A stretch of 64,000 nt of DNA from Fusobacterium sp. (GCF_032477075.1 NZ_JAWDXO010000008.1:1-64000); one strand, 5' to 3'. Positions 35,415 to 45,052 are shown, numbered from the stretch's first letter. Made by a program: numbers and translations. The notes: generated by a model from the sequence alone, not told the origin.

Positions 35415-36335
35415 TTATAGAAAAAATTCTGCCAGCATACACCTAACAGAACCTCCACCATATCTTTCAATTGTAGGAATATCTGAATAAACTATTTCTG
35501 CTGATTTTTCTATTATTTTCCTTTGATCCTCTCTTAAAATATCATTAGCTGACTTAGACATTACCAATATTTTATTTCCATCTTTTTTTCTAAGTTCAAG
35601 AGCATTTCCTAAAAAATGATTTGTCTGTTCTTCTGTTATCTCTATAAGTTCTTTTCCAGAATCCAATATAGATTTTCTTACTCTTACTTTTTCCTTTTCA
35701 TCTTCTATTGAATCTAAGAATATAAGGACATATTCTTCTCCAATAGTCATCAAAACATTAGTATGATATATAGGAACTTTTTTTCCATCTACAGTCTGTT
35801 TTCCAGAAAAACTTACAGGTTTATAATCCATAATTTCACAAAATTCTTTAAAAAGCTCCTCATTTGTTCTTTTTGATAAACTTGCATATGCAATTTTATT
35901 TTTTCTATCCAGACACATACTCCCAGTTCCTTCAAGTATTCTCCCTGTTTTTTCATTTTCAGTAAGATCTATTATTTTTAATGCCTCTTTATCTTTTACA
36001 AAGTCTAAAACTTTAGAAGTCCTTTCTAGTCTCCTATTTTCTGCATACATAGGATATAGTATCAATGTTCCATTTTTATGTGTACTAAACCAGTTATTAG
36101 GAAAAATACTGTCAGGTGTATGAGGCTCCTTAGTATCTTGTATAACTAATACTTCTATAGTTTTTTCTCTCAATTTTTCTGCTAAAGCATCAAATTCAAT
36201 CACTGCTTTTTTTTGAAGTTCTTTATCATCTTTATAATCATTTTTTTGATAAAGGTTATCTTTAGCTGTTTCACAGTTATAGGTAAATGCTGCTGGTCTA
36301 ACCATTAAAACCCTATTTGTTAAAAAATTTTTCAA
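35415..36335 (-). CDS. ctlX: CtlX-like amidinohydrolase (arginine deiminase superfamily)
   Basis: A 306-aa guanidino-group-modifying enzyme. The N-terminal LMVRPAAFTYNCETAKDNLYQ resembles the start of CtlX, the citrulline-utilisation hydrolase. IFPNNWFSTH is the substrate-guanidino segment, the catalytic His is in PIYHTNVLMTIG, and the nucleophile is Cys299 in GGGSVRCMLAEF. Likely substrate is citrulline or another guanidino/ureido compound; dimethylarginine is less likely. The start codon is TTG, 8 nt after AGGAGG. It is monocistronic. Confidence 0.82.
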   Translation of the reverse strand: MKNFLTNRVLMVRPAAFTYNCETAKDNLYQKNDYKDDKELQKKAVIEFDALAEKLREKTIEVLVIQDTKEPHTPDSIFPNNWFSTHKNGTLILYPMYAENRRLERTSKVLDFVKDKEALKIIDLTENEKTGRILEGTGSMCLDRKNKIAYASLSKRTNEELFKEFCEIMDYKPVSFSGKQTVDGKKVPIYHTNVLMTIGEEYVLIFLDSIEDEKEKVRVRKSILDSGKELIEITEEQTNHFLGNALELRKKDGNKILVMSKSANDILREDQRKIIEKSAEIVYSDIPTIERYGGGSVRCMLAEFFL

Positions 36336-36519
36336 TTTTTTATCCTCCTTATATAATAAATTTTATACCTATGCAGATAAATTTTAACACTGTTTCTATA
36401 ATTATTTCCACTTTATTATTTCAATAAAAAAAGAAAGATGTTCATAAACTAAAATAAATTTCTAAAATTTTCAATATTTCAAAATTTTATTAGTTTTTTA
36501 CATCTCTCTAATTTTTATA

Positions 36520-37650
36520 CTATTTTATTTGTTTTTTAAGGACTTCTGATACAGCAGAATCAAATTCACTCTTACCTGCTGTTCCTTTTCTTTCTTGTTC
36601 TAATATATATTCTTCCCTTTCTTTTGAAACTTTTATTATTTCTTCTCTTATCTTCTTACGAGTATCTATAATACTTTGAATATAACCTTCTCTTGCTTCT
36701 AGAGACATTTTCTGCATATTTTCAGGAAGTTCGTTAGCTTTGATATCTTTTAAAGAAACCTCATCATTTTCTACTGCCTGTACTAAATCTTCTTTAGAAT
36801 AACTATATTTATTTATTGCTTTATTTATTGCTCTTGAAGCTTTTGCTTCTACTGGTGCTGCTTCTACAGAATGTTTTTCTGAATCAAATTTTTTCACAGC
36901 TTCAGTTCTTACTTCTGTACTACCATATGTTATATATGTTTTATCAATTCTTTTATTTAATTCATAAAGTTTATCATCATAAGGAGTTGTTACAACTTTT
37001 ACCCCTCCATCTCCAGATATATGGAAATATTCTCCTCCACCAAATTGTGCTATTGCTTTCCAATAACGATCTGTATTTGGCATATTTCCACATTGAATAG
37101 TATTTATAATAATTCCTTTGCTTTTAGCTTTTTTTGCAGTAACACCAGTATCAGGAGAATCATTATAATCATCATGAGGAGGTGCATCTCCCACTAGAAA
37201 TATTATCTGTGATAAGTTTTCTCTAGGTGCTGACCACTGGATTACTTCCAAGCTCTCATGAAGTGCTTTTCTTACATCTTCAGGATCATCTCCACCACCT
37301 TGAGCTTTATATTCCATTAATACACTATATATCTCATCTAAATTTTCATTAAGCTGTGTAACCTTAGTCACATAAACATCTCCACGATCTCGATAAGCTA
37401 CTAAGCCAATTTTTACTTTTGAATCTTTGTGAGTTTGCATTACCTCATTCACTATGCTCCATATTTTAGTTTTAGCACCTTGAATAAGTCCTCCCATCGA
37501 TCCAGTAGTATCCAGTACAAATACAATTTCAACATCTTTTTCTTTTGCCTTTGTCTGTTCAACTGCTGTTGTTTCTGGTTTTGACTCTGTTGCAAATACT
37601 GCTGCTACAGAAAAAATAAAAACCATTAGTAATGATAAAGCTTTTTTCAT
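36520..37650 (-). CDS. Secreted von Willebrand factor A domain protein
   Basis: A 376-aa exported protein with a signal peptide ending near SVAAVFA. The VWA domain begins at VEIVFVLDTTGSMGG, a metal-ion-dependent adhesion site of the form D-x-T-x-S, with further MIDAS residues around AQGGGDDPEDVR. The C-terminal ~120 residues are charged and helical (KASRAINKAINKYSYSKEDLV), with no membrane anchor visible. It likely acts in the periplasm or outside the cell as a binding module; the partner is unknown. It follows the DUF2628 gene by 38 bp and may be co-transcribed. Confidence 0.75.
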   Translation of the reverse strand: MKKALSLLMVFIFSVAAVFATESKPETTAVEQTKAKEKDVEIVFVLDTTGSMGGLIQGAKTKIWSIVNEVMQTHKDSKVKIGLVAYRDRGDVYVTKVTQLNENLDEIYSVLMEYKAQGGGDDPEDVRKALHESLEVIQWSAPRENLSQIIFLVGDAPPHDDYNDSPDTGVTAKKAKSKGIIINTIQCGNMPNTDRYWKAIAQFGGGEYFHISGDGGVKVVTTPYDDKLYELNKRIDKTYITYGSTEVRTEAVKKFDSEKHSVEAAPVEAKASRAINKAINKYSYSKEDLVQAVENDEVSLKDIKANELPENMQKMSLEAREGYIQSIIDTRKKIREEIIKVSKEREEYILEQERKGTAGKSEFDSAVSEVLKKQIK

Positions 37651-37688
37651 AAACTCCTCCTAGTTAACTTGTTTTTAGTATATAAAGT

Positions 37689-38159
37689 CTAATAATAATA
37701 CCCATAAATTATATAGTAGAAAAATGCATCAATGACATAAACTGAAAGAAATACATATCCTGCAAGCATTATCAGAGATAAAAGTACTCCTATCCCACCA
37801 TCTAAACATTTTTCTTTTCCAGCCAATATATCTTTTTTTACTTGTAAAAAATACCAATAATTTCCAAAGGTTCCTAGAATCACACTGGCTACTAGCCCAG
37901 ATATTCTTGTTAAGTCAATCCTTAAAAAAATCATAAGTATATCTGTAAGAATAAAAGCTATAATGAGATACATTATAATTTTATACATTCCTCTATATCC
38001 TAACCATATCATTCCTAAAAAAAGAGCTGCTGGATTGAATTTTTTCCCTTCTCTCCATATTCCCATATAATAATCTGCTTTCTTTCCTACATATACCTTT
38101 ATTTGTTCCTCATTTTCATCTATAAATTTAAGTTCTTCATCTTTCAATTTCCATGACAT
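37689..38159 (-). CDS. DUF2628 family membrane protein
   Basis: A 156-aa protein with an N-terminal cytoplasmic segment ending YYMGIWREGKKFNPAALFLGMIWLGYRGMYK, the usual start of DUF2628. Three or four membrane helices follow. The listed frame can begin at a GTG (38168), but AGGAG overlaps that codon, while the ATG at 38159 has 8 nt spacing. Function unknown in the family. Confidence 0.7.
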   Translation of the reverse strand: MSWKLKDEELKFIDENEEQIKVYVGKKADYYMGIWREGKKFNPAALFLGMIWLGYRGMYKIIMYLIIAFILTDILMIFLRIDLTRISGLVASVILGTFGNYWYFLQVKKDILAGKEKCLDGGIGVLLSLIMLAGYVFLSVYVIDAFFYYIIYGYYY

Positions 38160-38321
38160 ATATCCCACTCCTGTTCTTTTTAATTAAATTGTAGCATAGA
38201 CAGAAAAATATCTCTACATATTAATAGTTGCTTTTTTTATTGAAAACTGCTAATTGCAGTTGCTTTAATTTTCATTTAATTTCATTAAATCTAATTTTTT
38301 AGCTGTATATTTTTCATAAAA

Positions 38322-38347
38322 AAAGCAGACCAAAAAAGATCTGCTTT
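38322..38347 (-). terminator. Terminator after the glutathione peroxidase gene
   Basis: An 8-bp stem AAAGCAGA/TCTGCTTT, followed on the minus strand by a run of seven T residues. Confidence 0.85.
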
Positions 38348-38362
38348 AAATAAATATTTTAA

Positions 38363-38902
38363 TTATTTCAATATTGCTCTTGCTACCTCTCCATCTATCT
38401 CATCAGGTGTCACAGTAGGAGAAAATCTTCCAATTATCTCTCCATCTTTTCCTATAAGAAATTTAGTAAAATTCCATTTTATTTCTTTACCTAATAATGT
38501 TTGTCCTAATTTTTCAAGTTTTTCTTTAAAAGAATCTGTTTCTCTATTTTTTATCTCTTCATTTGCTCTGTCTTTTAAATATATATATAAAGGATCTGCA
38601 TCTTTTCCATTTACATCTATCTTAGCAAATGTCTTAAATTTAGTTCCATATTTTAATTGACAAAATTCAGCTATCTCTTTACTACTTTCTGGTGCCTGTT
38701 TCAAGAATTGATTACTTGGAAAATCTAATATTTCAAATCCTTTATCACGATATTTTTCATAGAGTTTTTCAAGTCCTTCATATTGAGATGTAAGTCCACA
38801 TCTTGTAGCAGTATTTACTATGAGCAATACTTTTCCTCTATATTTTTCCAATGTTTCTTCTGTTCCATCTACATTTTTAACTTTAAAATCATAAATAGTC
38901 AT
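38363..38902 (-). CDS. Glutathione peroxidase family protein (Cys type)
   Basis: A 179-aa thiol peroxidase. Peroxidatic Cys35 lies in NTATRCGLTSQY, so this is a cysteine, not selenocysteine, form. KWNFTKFLIGKDGEI carries the Trp/Asn of the catalytic tetrad. The usual FPCNQF motif reads FPSNQF (61-66), so the resolving-region Cys is replaced by Ser. A thioredoxin- or other thiol-dependent reduction of hydroperoxides is likely. It starts after GAGGTGG and follows the MORN lipoprotein gene by about 80 bp. Confidence 0.88.
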   Translation of the reverse strand: MTIYDFKVKNVDGTEETLEKYRGKVLLIVNTATRCGLTSQYEGLEKLYEKYRDKGFEILDFPSNQFLKQAPESSKEIAEFCQLKYGTKFKTFAKIDVNGKDADPLYIYLKDRANEEIKNRETDSFKEKLEKLGQTLLGKEIKWNFTKFLIGKDGEIIGRFSPTVTPDEIDGEVARAILK

Positions 38903-38984
38903 TTTAGTACCACCTCTCTAAATTTTTTATGTCTCATATATATTATTCAAGCAGTTTCTAAAATTCTTTTTTTCTTTGATATTT

Positions 38985-39989
38985 TTAATTTTTATTATTT
39001 TCTTGTACTATCTTATTTATGATTTTTCCATTTTTATAATGCTCATATACAAATTCATCATCAGCTGTATTCCAAGTAACTTTCAGCTCTAAATTTTTAT
39101 TAATATCATAGTTATACTCTTCACCATATTTAGAATCATCATCTTTGAATGTTATTTTATTTATAATCCTTCCATCTGAATGATACATTTCCCAAATTCC
39201 TTCTTTTTTTCCATGAACATATATCCCTTTTTCCTGTATCTGTCCATTTGGATGATAACTTATACTATCTCCATTTTCAAACCCATCCATATAGTTAAGT
39301 TCTTTAGCTATTTTTCCATTTGAATAATATTCTGCTGAATATCCCTCAGCCTTTCCATTTAAATATGTTGTTTCTCCCATAAGACTTCCATCTTCATAGT
39401 ATTCTCTTCCTTTTCCTTGAGCTCTTCCCTTTTTAAAAGTGCCTTTCACCTTCAGCTGTCCATTCATATAATATTGTTCAAATGTCCCTGAAAGTTTATC
39501 TTCTTTCCATTCTGTTATTTCCAAAAGACTTCCATCTGGATAATATGTAGTTCTTTTTCCTGTAAGTTTTCCATCTTCATATATAGAATCTTGATGAAGT
39601 TTTCCATCTTCTCCACAATAACATCTTACTATTCCATGTTTTTTTCCATTTTTAAACCCTATTTCCTTTTGAAGTTTCCCATTTTCATTAAATTCTACAT
39701 ATTTTCCATGCAAGGTCTCATTTTTATAAGAATATTCTGTTGATAATGTCCCATCTTCATAATACTTTTTTACCTTTCCATGTTTTTTTCCATCTTTAAA
39801 TTTTTCTATTGCTGCTAATTTACCATTTGGATAAAAACTTTTCTTTGTTCCTGTAAAGGGCTTCTTATCTCCTATTCTATAGATTATTCCATTTCTTCTT
39901 TCTAGTTCTATATTTTCTGCTTTTTTTAGAAAACATCCTGTGAAGAATAAAAGCATTAACAAAGTACATGAAACCAATAATTTTTTCAT
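38985..39989 (-). CDS. MORN-variant (YwqK-like) repeat lipoprotein
   Basis: A 334-aa lipoprotein: signal peptide with lipobox LFFTGC (acylated Cys19). It is followed by about eleven repeats of ~23 residues of the pattern YYPNGKLxxxxxYKNGKxHGxxxxYYEDG. The repeats match the MORN_2/YwqK family. It is probably anchored at the outer membrane or periplasm. In fusobacteria MORN2 proteins are abundant and have been linked to host interaction, but no specific role can be read here. Confidence 0.85.
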   Translation of the reverse strand: MKKLLVSCTLLMLLFFTGCFLKKAENIELERRNGIIYRIGDKKPFTGTKKSFYPNGKLAAIEKFKDGKKHGKVKKYYEDGTLSTEYSYKNETLHGKYVEFNENGKLQKEIGFKNGKKHGIVRCYCGEDGKLHQDSIYEDGKLTGKRTTYYPDGSLLEITEWKEDKLSGTFEQYYMNGQLKVKGTFKKGRAQGKGREYYEDGSLMGETTYLNGKAEGYSAEYYSNGKIAKELNYMDGFENGDSISYHPNGQIQEKGIYVHGKKEGIWEMYHSDGRIINKITFKDDDSKYGEEYNYDINKNLELKVTWNTADDEFVYEHYKNGKIINKIVQENNKN

Positions 39990-40037
39990 TATTTTCCCCT
40001 TTTATATAAGCATTCCTTAGCTGTAAAATTACTTTAA

Positions 40038-40730
40038 TTATTCTTTTATTGATTTTAGAGCTGCTCTTTCAGCATGTATTGCTGCTGTATCAAATAAAGG
40101 AATAATTGTATCTTTCTGTTGTACTAAAAGACCAATCTCTGTACAACCAAGTATAACTCCCTGTGCTCCTTTTTTTACTAATTTATCCATTACATCAAGA
40201 AATCTCTTTTTAGACAGTGGCAATATCTTTCCAAGACACAATTCTTCATAAATTACTCTATTTACTTCCACTCTGTCTTCATCATCAGGAATTACAACTT
40301 CTATCCCTCTGTCTGTTAATTTATTTTTATAGAATTCCTGTTCCATAGTATATTTTGTTCCCAATAGAGCAACTTTTTTTATTTCTTTTTTATCCAGTTC
40401 ATCTGCTGTTGCCTCTGCTATATGAAGTATAGGAATATTAATATTTCTCTGAATATCTGGAGCTATTTTATGCATTGTATTTGTACATATAACTACAAAA
40501 TCTGCTCCTGCTTTTTCTAAGTTTTGTGCTGCTTCTGTTAAAATTTCTGCACTTTTATTCCATTCACCTTTTGCCTGACATTCTTCTATTTCTTGAAAAT
40601 CTACACTGAAAAGAACCAATTTTCCAGAATGAAGTCCTCCAAGTTTCTCTTTTATTGTTCTATTAATTATTTCATAGTAAGTAACTGTACTTTCCCAGCT
40701 CATTCCACCAATCAAACCTATTGTTTTCAT
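40038..40730 (-). CDS. Aspartate/glutamate racemase family protein
   Basis: A PLP-independent racemase of 230 aa. The N-terminal IGLIGGMSWESTVTYYEIIN is typical of the aspartate racemase (YgeA/RacD) group. Both catalytic cysteines are present: Cys82 in VVICTNTMHK and one near 196 in ILGCTEIGLL. It is monocistronic and divergent from the radical SAM gene. It probably makes D-Asp or D-Glu, or acts broadly on other amino acids. Confidence 0.87.
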   Translation of the reverse strand: MKTIGLIGGMSWESTVTYYEIINRTIKEKLGGLHSGKLVLFSVDFQEIEECQAKGEWNKSAEILTEAAQNLEKAGADFVVICTNTMHKIAPDIQRNINIPILHIAEATADELDKKEIKKVALLGTKYTMEQEFYKNKLTDRGIEVVIPDDEDRVEVNRVIYEELCLGKILPLSKKRFLDVMDKLVKKGAQGVILGCTEIGLLVQQKDTIIPLFDTAAIHAERAALKSIKE

Positions 40731-40918
40731 TCTATTCCTCCTTGTTTTTCAATACTTTCTTTATATATTATATAATTATAAAAAAGATTTGTATATAAAA
40801 AACCATTTATAAGATCAATTTGTTTTTATTTATTTTTATATATAGATATGTTATAATTAAAATAAAGTACCCATATTTTTTTAGTATTTTATTATAATAT
40901 TAAATTAAAGGAGGTAAT

Positions 40919-41815
40919 ATGAGTCAATCATTTCAAAAGAATAATGCACACTACATAAAAGTAAAAGGAATTTTATCAGCTAAAAATGGAATGAACCTCT
41001 ATCGTGGCTGTTCTCATGGCTGTATCTATTGTGATTCAAGAAGCACTTGTTATAGAATACTTCATGACTTTGAAGACATTGAAATCAAAGAGAATGCTGT
41101 TGAATTATTAGAAGAAACGCTTAAACGCAGACGAAAAAAATGTATGATAGGTACTGGTTCTATGACAGATCCTTATATTCCTCTTGAATTAAAAATTGAA
41201 AATGTCAAAAAAACACTGGATTTAATATATAAATATGGTTTCGGTTTTACTCTTATAACAAAATCAGATATGATATTGAGAGATTTAGATTTATTGAAAA
41301 AAATAAATGAAAAAACAAAGTGTGTAGTTCAAGTCACTTTAACAACCTATGATGAAGATTTATGTAAAAAAATTGAACCTAATGTGAGTACTACAAAAAA
41401 ACGTTTTGAAGTATTAAAAAAATTAAGAGATGCAGGAATACCAACAGTTGTATGGCTCTGTCCTATCCTTCCTTTTATCAATGATACTTATGAAAATATC
41501 AATGGAATTCTAAATTATTGTATTGAAGCTAAAGTTTATGGAATTATATGTTTTGGAATTGGTATGACGCTTCGAGAGGGGAGTAGAGAATATTTTTATC
41601 AGCAATTAGACAGATTATTTCCTCATATGAAAGAAAGATATATTCGTACTTTTGGAAATAAATATGAAATAATAAGTCCAAACAACAGGAAACTGATGGA
41701 ATTATTCCATAAAAAATGTTCACAGCATGGAATTATAAATGATAATAAAAAAATATTTGAATATCTCAGTACATTTGATGAAAAACATACTTTTTCTCAA
41801 TTAAACTTATTTTAA
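40919..41815 (+). CDS. Radical SAM protein, spore-photoproduct-lyase-like (SplB/Rv2578c type)
   Basis: A 298-aa radical SAM enzyme. Three cysteines in CX3CX2C form (C31, C35, C38 in RGCSHGCIYCDSRS) bind the [4Fe-4S] cluster. GTGSMTDPYIPLE and VVWLCPILPFIND are typical of the Rv2578c/SPL-like subgroup. The C-terminal conserved cysteine of true spore photoproduct lyases is not evident, and the organism is not expected to sporulate, so DNA repair activity is unproven. It is monocistronic with a good AGGAGG site. Confidence 0.8.
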   Translation: MSQSFQKNNAHYIKVKGILSAKNGMNLYRGCSHGCIYCDSRSTCYRILHDFEDIEIKENAVELLEETLKRRRKKCMIGTGSMTDPYIPLELKIENVKKTLDLIYKYGFGFTLITKSDMILRDLDLLKKINEKTKCVVQVTLTTYDEDLCKKIEPNVSTTKKRFEVLKKLRDAGIPTVVWLCPILPFINDTYENINGILNYCIEAKVYGIICFGIGMTLREGSREYFYQQLDRLFPHMKERYIRTFGNKYEIISPNNRKLMELFHKKCSQHGIINDNKKIFEYLSTFDEKHTFSQLNLF

Positions 41816-41827
41816 ATTATATAATAA

Positions 41828-41868
41828 AAAATGACTAAGAAGTTATAAAATAATTTCTTAGTCATTTT
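41828..41868. terminator. Bidirectional terminator
   Basis: A perfect 14-bp stem (arm AAAATGACTAAGAA) with a 13-nt loop and T-rich flanks, between the radical SAM gene and the convergent ABC transporter operon. Confidence 0.87.
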
Positions 41869-41900
41869 GATATTTTATTCTTATTGTATCTATTTTGGTT

Positions 41901-42647
41901 TTAAACTTTTATTCCGTCTAAAAAATACTTTCCATATTTACTACTGGGGTTTTTAAAAAATTCAACAGTTTCTCTTATCTCCTGAACTTCTCCTTTATAT
42001 AAAAGAAGTACCCTATGGGAAATATTATATACAACTCCTAAATCATGAGAAATAAAAATAAAGGTAGTGTTATATTCTTTATTAAATTTCTTGATAAGAT
42101 TTAATATCTGATTCTGTATTGAAAGATCTAGGGAAGCTACTGGTTCGTCACATACTACAAGCTTTGGTTTCATTATCATAGCAGCTCCAATGACTACCCT
42201 CTGCCTCTGTCCTCCACTTAATTCTGATGGATATTTTACTCCACATGTTTCTTCTAGTCCTATCTCTTTAAGCATAGCTTTTACTCTTTCTTCTCTTTCT
42301 TTTTTATCTTTGACACCATTTACTTTCAATGGTTCTTCCAGTATCTTTCCTATTTTCATAGCAGGGTTTAAAGAACTGTATGGATCTTGAAATACCATCT
42401 GTACTTCTTTTTTTACCATTTCTTTAAGAGGACGTCCCATAAGCATTATATTCCCACTGCTCTCTTTTTCTATTCCTAAAAGTATCTTTCCAATAGTGGA
42501 TTTACCTGCTCCTGACTGCCCAATAATTGAAAATATTTCTCCTTCTTTTACATCAAAAGTTACATCTTTCAATATCTGCTTTTTCTCTTTGGAAAAAAGA
42601 TTTCTTGAACTATAATATTTATTTAGATTCCTTACCTCTAAAAACAT
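41901..42647 (-). CDS. ABC transporter ATP-binding protein, OppF/NikE-like
   Basis: A 248-aa ATPase with Walker A GQSGAGKSTIGK, Q-loop QMVFQDPYSSLNP, signature ELSGGQRQRVVIG, Walker B LVVCDEPVASLD and the switch histidine in FISHDLGVV. It lacks the C-terminal oligopeptide domain, so it is the short NikE-like form. It is the last gene of the five-gene importer operon, one base after the partner ATPase gene. Confidence 0.88.
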   Translation of the reverse strand: MFLEVRNLNKYYSSRNLFSKEKKQILKDVTFDVKEGEIFSIIGQSGAGKSTIGKILLGIEKESSGNIMLMGRPLKEMVKKEVQMVFQDPYSSLNPAMKIGKILEEPLKVNGVKDKKEREERVKAMLKEIGLEETCGVKYPSELSGGQRQRVVIGAAMIMKPKLVVCDEPVASLDLSIQNQILNLIKKFNKEYNTTFIFISHDLGVVYNISHRVLLLYKGEVQEIRETVEFFKNPSSKYGKYFLDGIKV

Positions 42648-42648
42648 C

Positions 42649-43377
42649 TTATTCTCCTCTTGTCCACAGAGTTTTTGAAAAATTTATAAGCTTTTTTACA
42701 TAATGGTGTTCTTGATGCCTAAATATTCCCTCACAGCTGTTTTCTTCTACAATATTTCCTTTGTACATAACACAAGCTCTGTCTGCAAAGTTTTTTATAG
42801 AATCTAAATCATGTGAAATAAAAAGTATAGATATTCCAAGTTCTTTTCTTATATTCTTAAAAAGAGCTAATACTTCCCTTTTTGTTCTCATATCTAAAGC
42901 AGTAGTTACTTCATCTGCTATCAATACCTCTGGTTTTCCTATTAATGCTCCTGCTATAACAACCCTTTGTCTTTCTCCTCCACTTGTTTCATGAGGATAT
43001 TTTTTTAAAAATTTATCAATTTCTTTTATTCCAACTTTTTCTAAAAGAGCTGTTACTTCCTCTTTCCATTTCCCATTATTTCCATAGTGTGATTCATAAA
43101 GTCTTCTTAATTGACTCCCTATCTTTATCGTTGGATTTAATGATATAAAGGCATTTTGAAAAACTGCTCCTATTTTACAGTTTTTTTCAAACTTTTCAAA
43201 ATGGATTATACTTCTCTCTGGAAGTATTCCCAATATAAATTTAGTGGTCAAAGTCTTTCCGCTTCCAGACTCTCCTACAAGAGCTACTATCTCGCCCTTT
43301 TCCATATGAAAACTCATATCTTTTAAAAGTACCTGTCCATCAATTTCCAGATTTAATTTTTCTATATCTATTATCAT
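42649..43377 (-). CDS. ABC transporter ATP-binding protein, OppD/NikD-like
   Basis: The second ATPase of the importer (242 aa): Walker A VGESGSGKTLTTK, Q-loop VFQNAFISLNP, signature ETSGGERQRVVIA, Walker B VLIADEVTTALD, switch His in FISHDLDSI. It is also a short form. Its start overlaps the end of the permease gene, giving tight coupling. Confidence 0.88.
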   Translation of the reverse strand: MIIDIEKLNLEIDGQVLLKDMSFHMEKGEIVALVGESGSGKTLTTKFILGILPERSIIHFEKFEKNCKIGAVFQNAFISLNPTIKIGSQLRRLYESHYGNNGKWKEEVTALLEKVGIKEIDKFLKKYPHETSGGERQRVVIAGALIGKPEVLIADEVTTALDMRTKREVLALFKNIRKELGISILFISHDLDSIKNFADRACVMYKGNIVEENSCEGIFRHQEHHYVKKLINFSKTLWTRGE

Positions 43378-44135
43378 TAGAATCTTTTTCCTCTCTTTTC
43401 AAGTTTATTCATCTGATAAACTGTGAATATTATAGCAAGTCCCGGAGCTATAGTAAACCATGGGGCTGATAAAAAATATGACTGTGACTGATTTAAAATA
43501 TTTCCCCATGTAGGATATGGAGGTTGTATCCCCAATCCAAGATATCCCAACCCTGCCTCTGTTAATATTGCTCCTGCAAATCCAGTTGTAAAACTGATAA
43601 GAACAGATTTCATTATATTAGGAAGTATATGATAGAAAATTATTCTTAAATCTGATACTCCATATGTTTTAGCTGCTACTACATATTCCATATTTCTCTC
43701 TTTTTTCACAAGTCCTCTTACCATATTTACACATCTTGGAAGGTAAATAAGAAAAATTGCTACTATCATTGACATAAATCCTGTCTTTAAAATTATTATT
43801 ACTCCAAGAGCTATTAATATTGAAGGAATAGCTATTATTACCTCTATAAAAGATGTAATAACAGAATCTAAAGTTTTTCCATAATAACCTGCTATACTTC
43901 CTATCATTGTTCCTGCAATTACAGAAAGTGCCACAGAAACAGAAGCTATAAGGAGAGTATAAAAAGACCCAAGCACAAGCCTGCTGAAAATATCCCTTCC
44001 TAAATTATCACACCCTAATAAATTTTTTAAACTTGGACCTGCAAGTATCATATCATTATTCATAGCATAAGGATTCTGATAAAAATATGCTGTTATTATT
44101 AAAAGGAGCATAAGTACAATGTATCTTTTTTTCAT
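43377..44135 (-). CDS. ABC transporter permease, DppC/NikC-like
   Basis: A 252-aa inner membrane permease with about five to six helices. The EAA loop reads AKTYGVSDLRIIFYHILPN, which docks the ATPases. ENLLGCDNLGRDIFSRLVLG-type sequence near the N-terminus (here LKNLLGCDNLGRDIFSRL) is typical of DppC. It lies in order B-C-D-F after the permease DppB-like gene. Confidence 0.87.
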   Translation of the reverse strand: MKKRYIVLMLLLIITAYFYQNPYAMNNDMILAGPSLKNLLGCDNLGRDIFSRLVLGSFYTLLIASVSVALSVIAGTMIGSIAGYYGKTLDSVITSFIEVIIAIPSILIALGVIIILKTGFMSMIVAIFLIYLPRCVNMVRGLVKKERNMEYVVAAKTYGVSDLRIIFYHILPNIMKSVLISFTTGFAGAILTEAGLGYLGLGIQPPYPTWGNILNQSQSYFLSAPWFTIAPGLAIIFTVYQMNKLEKRGKRF

Positions 44136-44136
44136 T

Positions 44137-45051
44137 CTACTCCCCTCCTCTTATTCTAGGATCAATAACTGAATAGAGGATATCTATAATAAAATTAATA
44201 ATAACAAGCACTACTGATGTATAGAAAATCAATCCTTGTATTAAAGGGATATCTCTTGTTACTACTGAAGTTATAAGAAGTCTTCCTATTCCTGGAATAG
44301 AAAATATCTGCTCTATTATTACTATTCCTGTAATGAGATCTATTATCATAATTCCTATCAATGGAATAACAGGAAGAATGGAATTTTTCAATATATACAG
44401 ATTAAGCCATTTCATTTTAAGGCCATTTACATAAAGATATTTTATATATTCTTCCCTCATCTCATATTCAAGATTGCTTCTGATATAGCTTGTAATTATT
44501 CCTATATTAGGAATAGCTATAACCACACAAGGCATAAGCAGAGATGTAAAAGTATTATTGTATCCAACAGAAAACCATCTCAATATTACTCCAAAAACAA
44601 ACATAAAAATTATTCCCAGCCAGAATGATGGAACTGAGATAAAAACTCCTATCATAAAGTCTCCAAATTTTTTCACATGTTTATTTTTTATTTTATACAG
44701 CAAAAAAGATAGGGGTACAGATACTAAAAATACTATCCCTATGGAAATCATGGCTATTTCTAAAGTGAGGGGAAGCCTTTTAAGAATAAGGTCAACAACA
44801 GGTTCAGAGTACTTAAAGGAATTTCCAAAATCTCCTGCAAGCACTCCTTTTCCCCATGTCAGATATCTGACTATCAGACTCTTATTTAATCCAAGAGTTT
44901 CCCTTAATAATTCAATGTCCTCTGGAGTACTTTCAACACCAAGTATTGCTGATGCTGGATCACCAGGAATCATTTCTAAAAGCAAAAATGAAAGTGTCCC
45001 TATAAGAAATATAGAAAAAATCATCTTTGCGAGTTTTTTTATATAAAACAT
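44137..45051 (-). CDS. ABC transporter permease, DppB/NikB-like
   Basis: A 304-aa permease with six helices starting MFYIKKLAKMIFSIFLIGTLSFLLLEMIPGDPA, the classical DppB opening. The EAA loop is KYLYVNGLKMKWLNLYILKN. An in-frame ATG at 45114 lies inside the upstream gene; the ATG at 45051 follows GGAG by 7 nt and begins one base after the binding-protein stop codon, so it is chosen. Confidence 0.88.
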   Translation of the reverse strand: MFYIKKLAKMIFSIFLIGTLSFLLLEMIPGDPASAILGVESTPEDIELLRETLGLNKSLIVRYLTWGKGVLAGDFGNSFKYSEPVVDLILKRLPLTLEIAMISIGIVFLVSVPLSFLLYKIKNKHVKKFGDFMIGVFISVPSFWLGIIFMFVFGVILRWFSVGYNNTFTSLLMPCVVIAIPNIGIITSYIRSNLEYEMREEYIKYLYVNGLKMKWLNLYILKNSILPVIPLIGIMIIDLITGIVIIEQIFSIPGIGRLLITSVVTRDIPLIQGLIFYTSVVLVIINFIIDILYSVIDPRIRGGE

Positions 45052-45052
45052 T

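Noticed and set aside
36440..36500. Third copy of the palindromic element near the VWA gene
   Set aside because: It shares AAATTTCTAAAAT-like words with elements A and B but the rest does not align; in such AT-rich DNA the similarity is not convincing.
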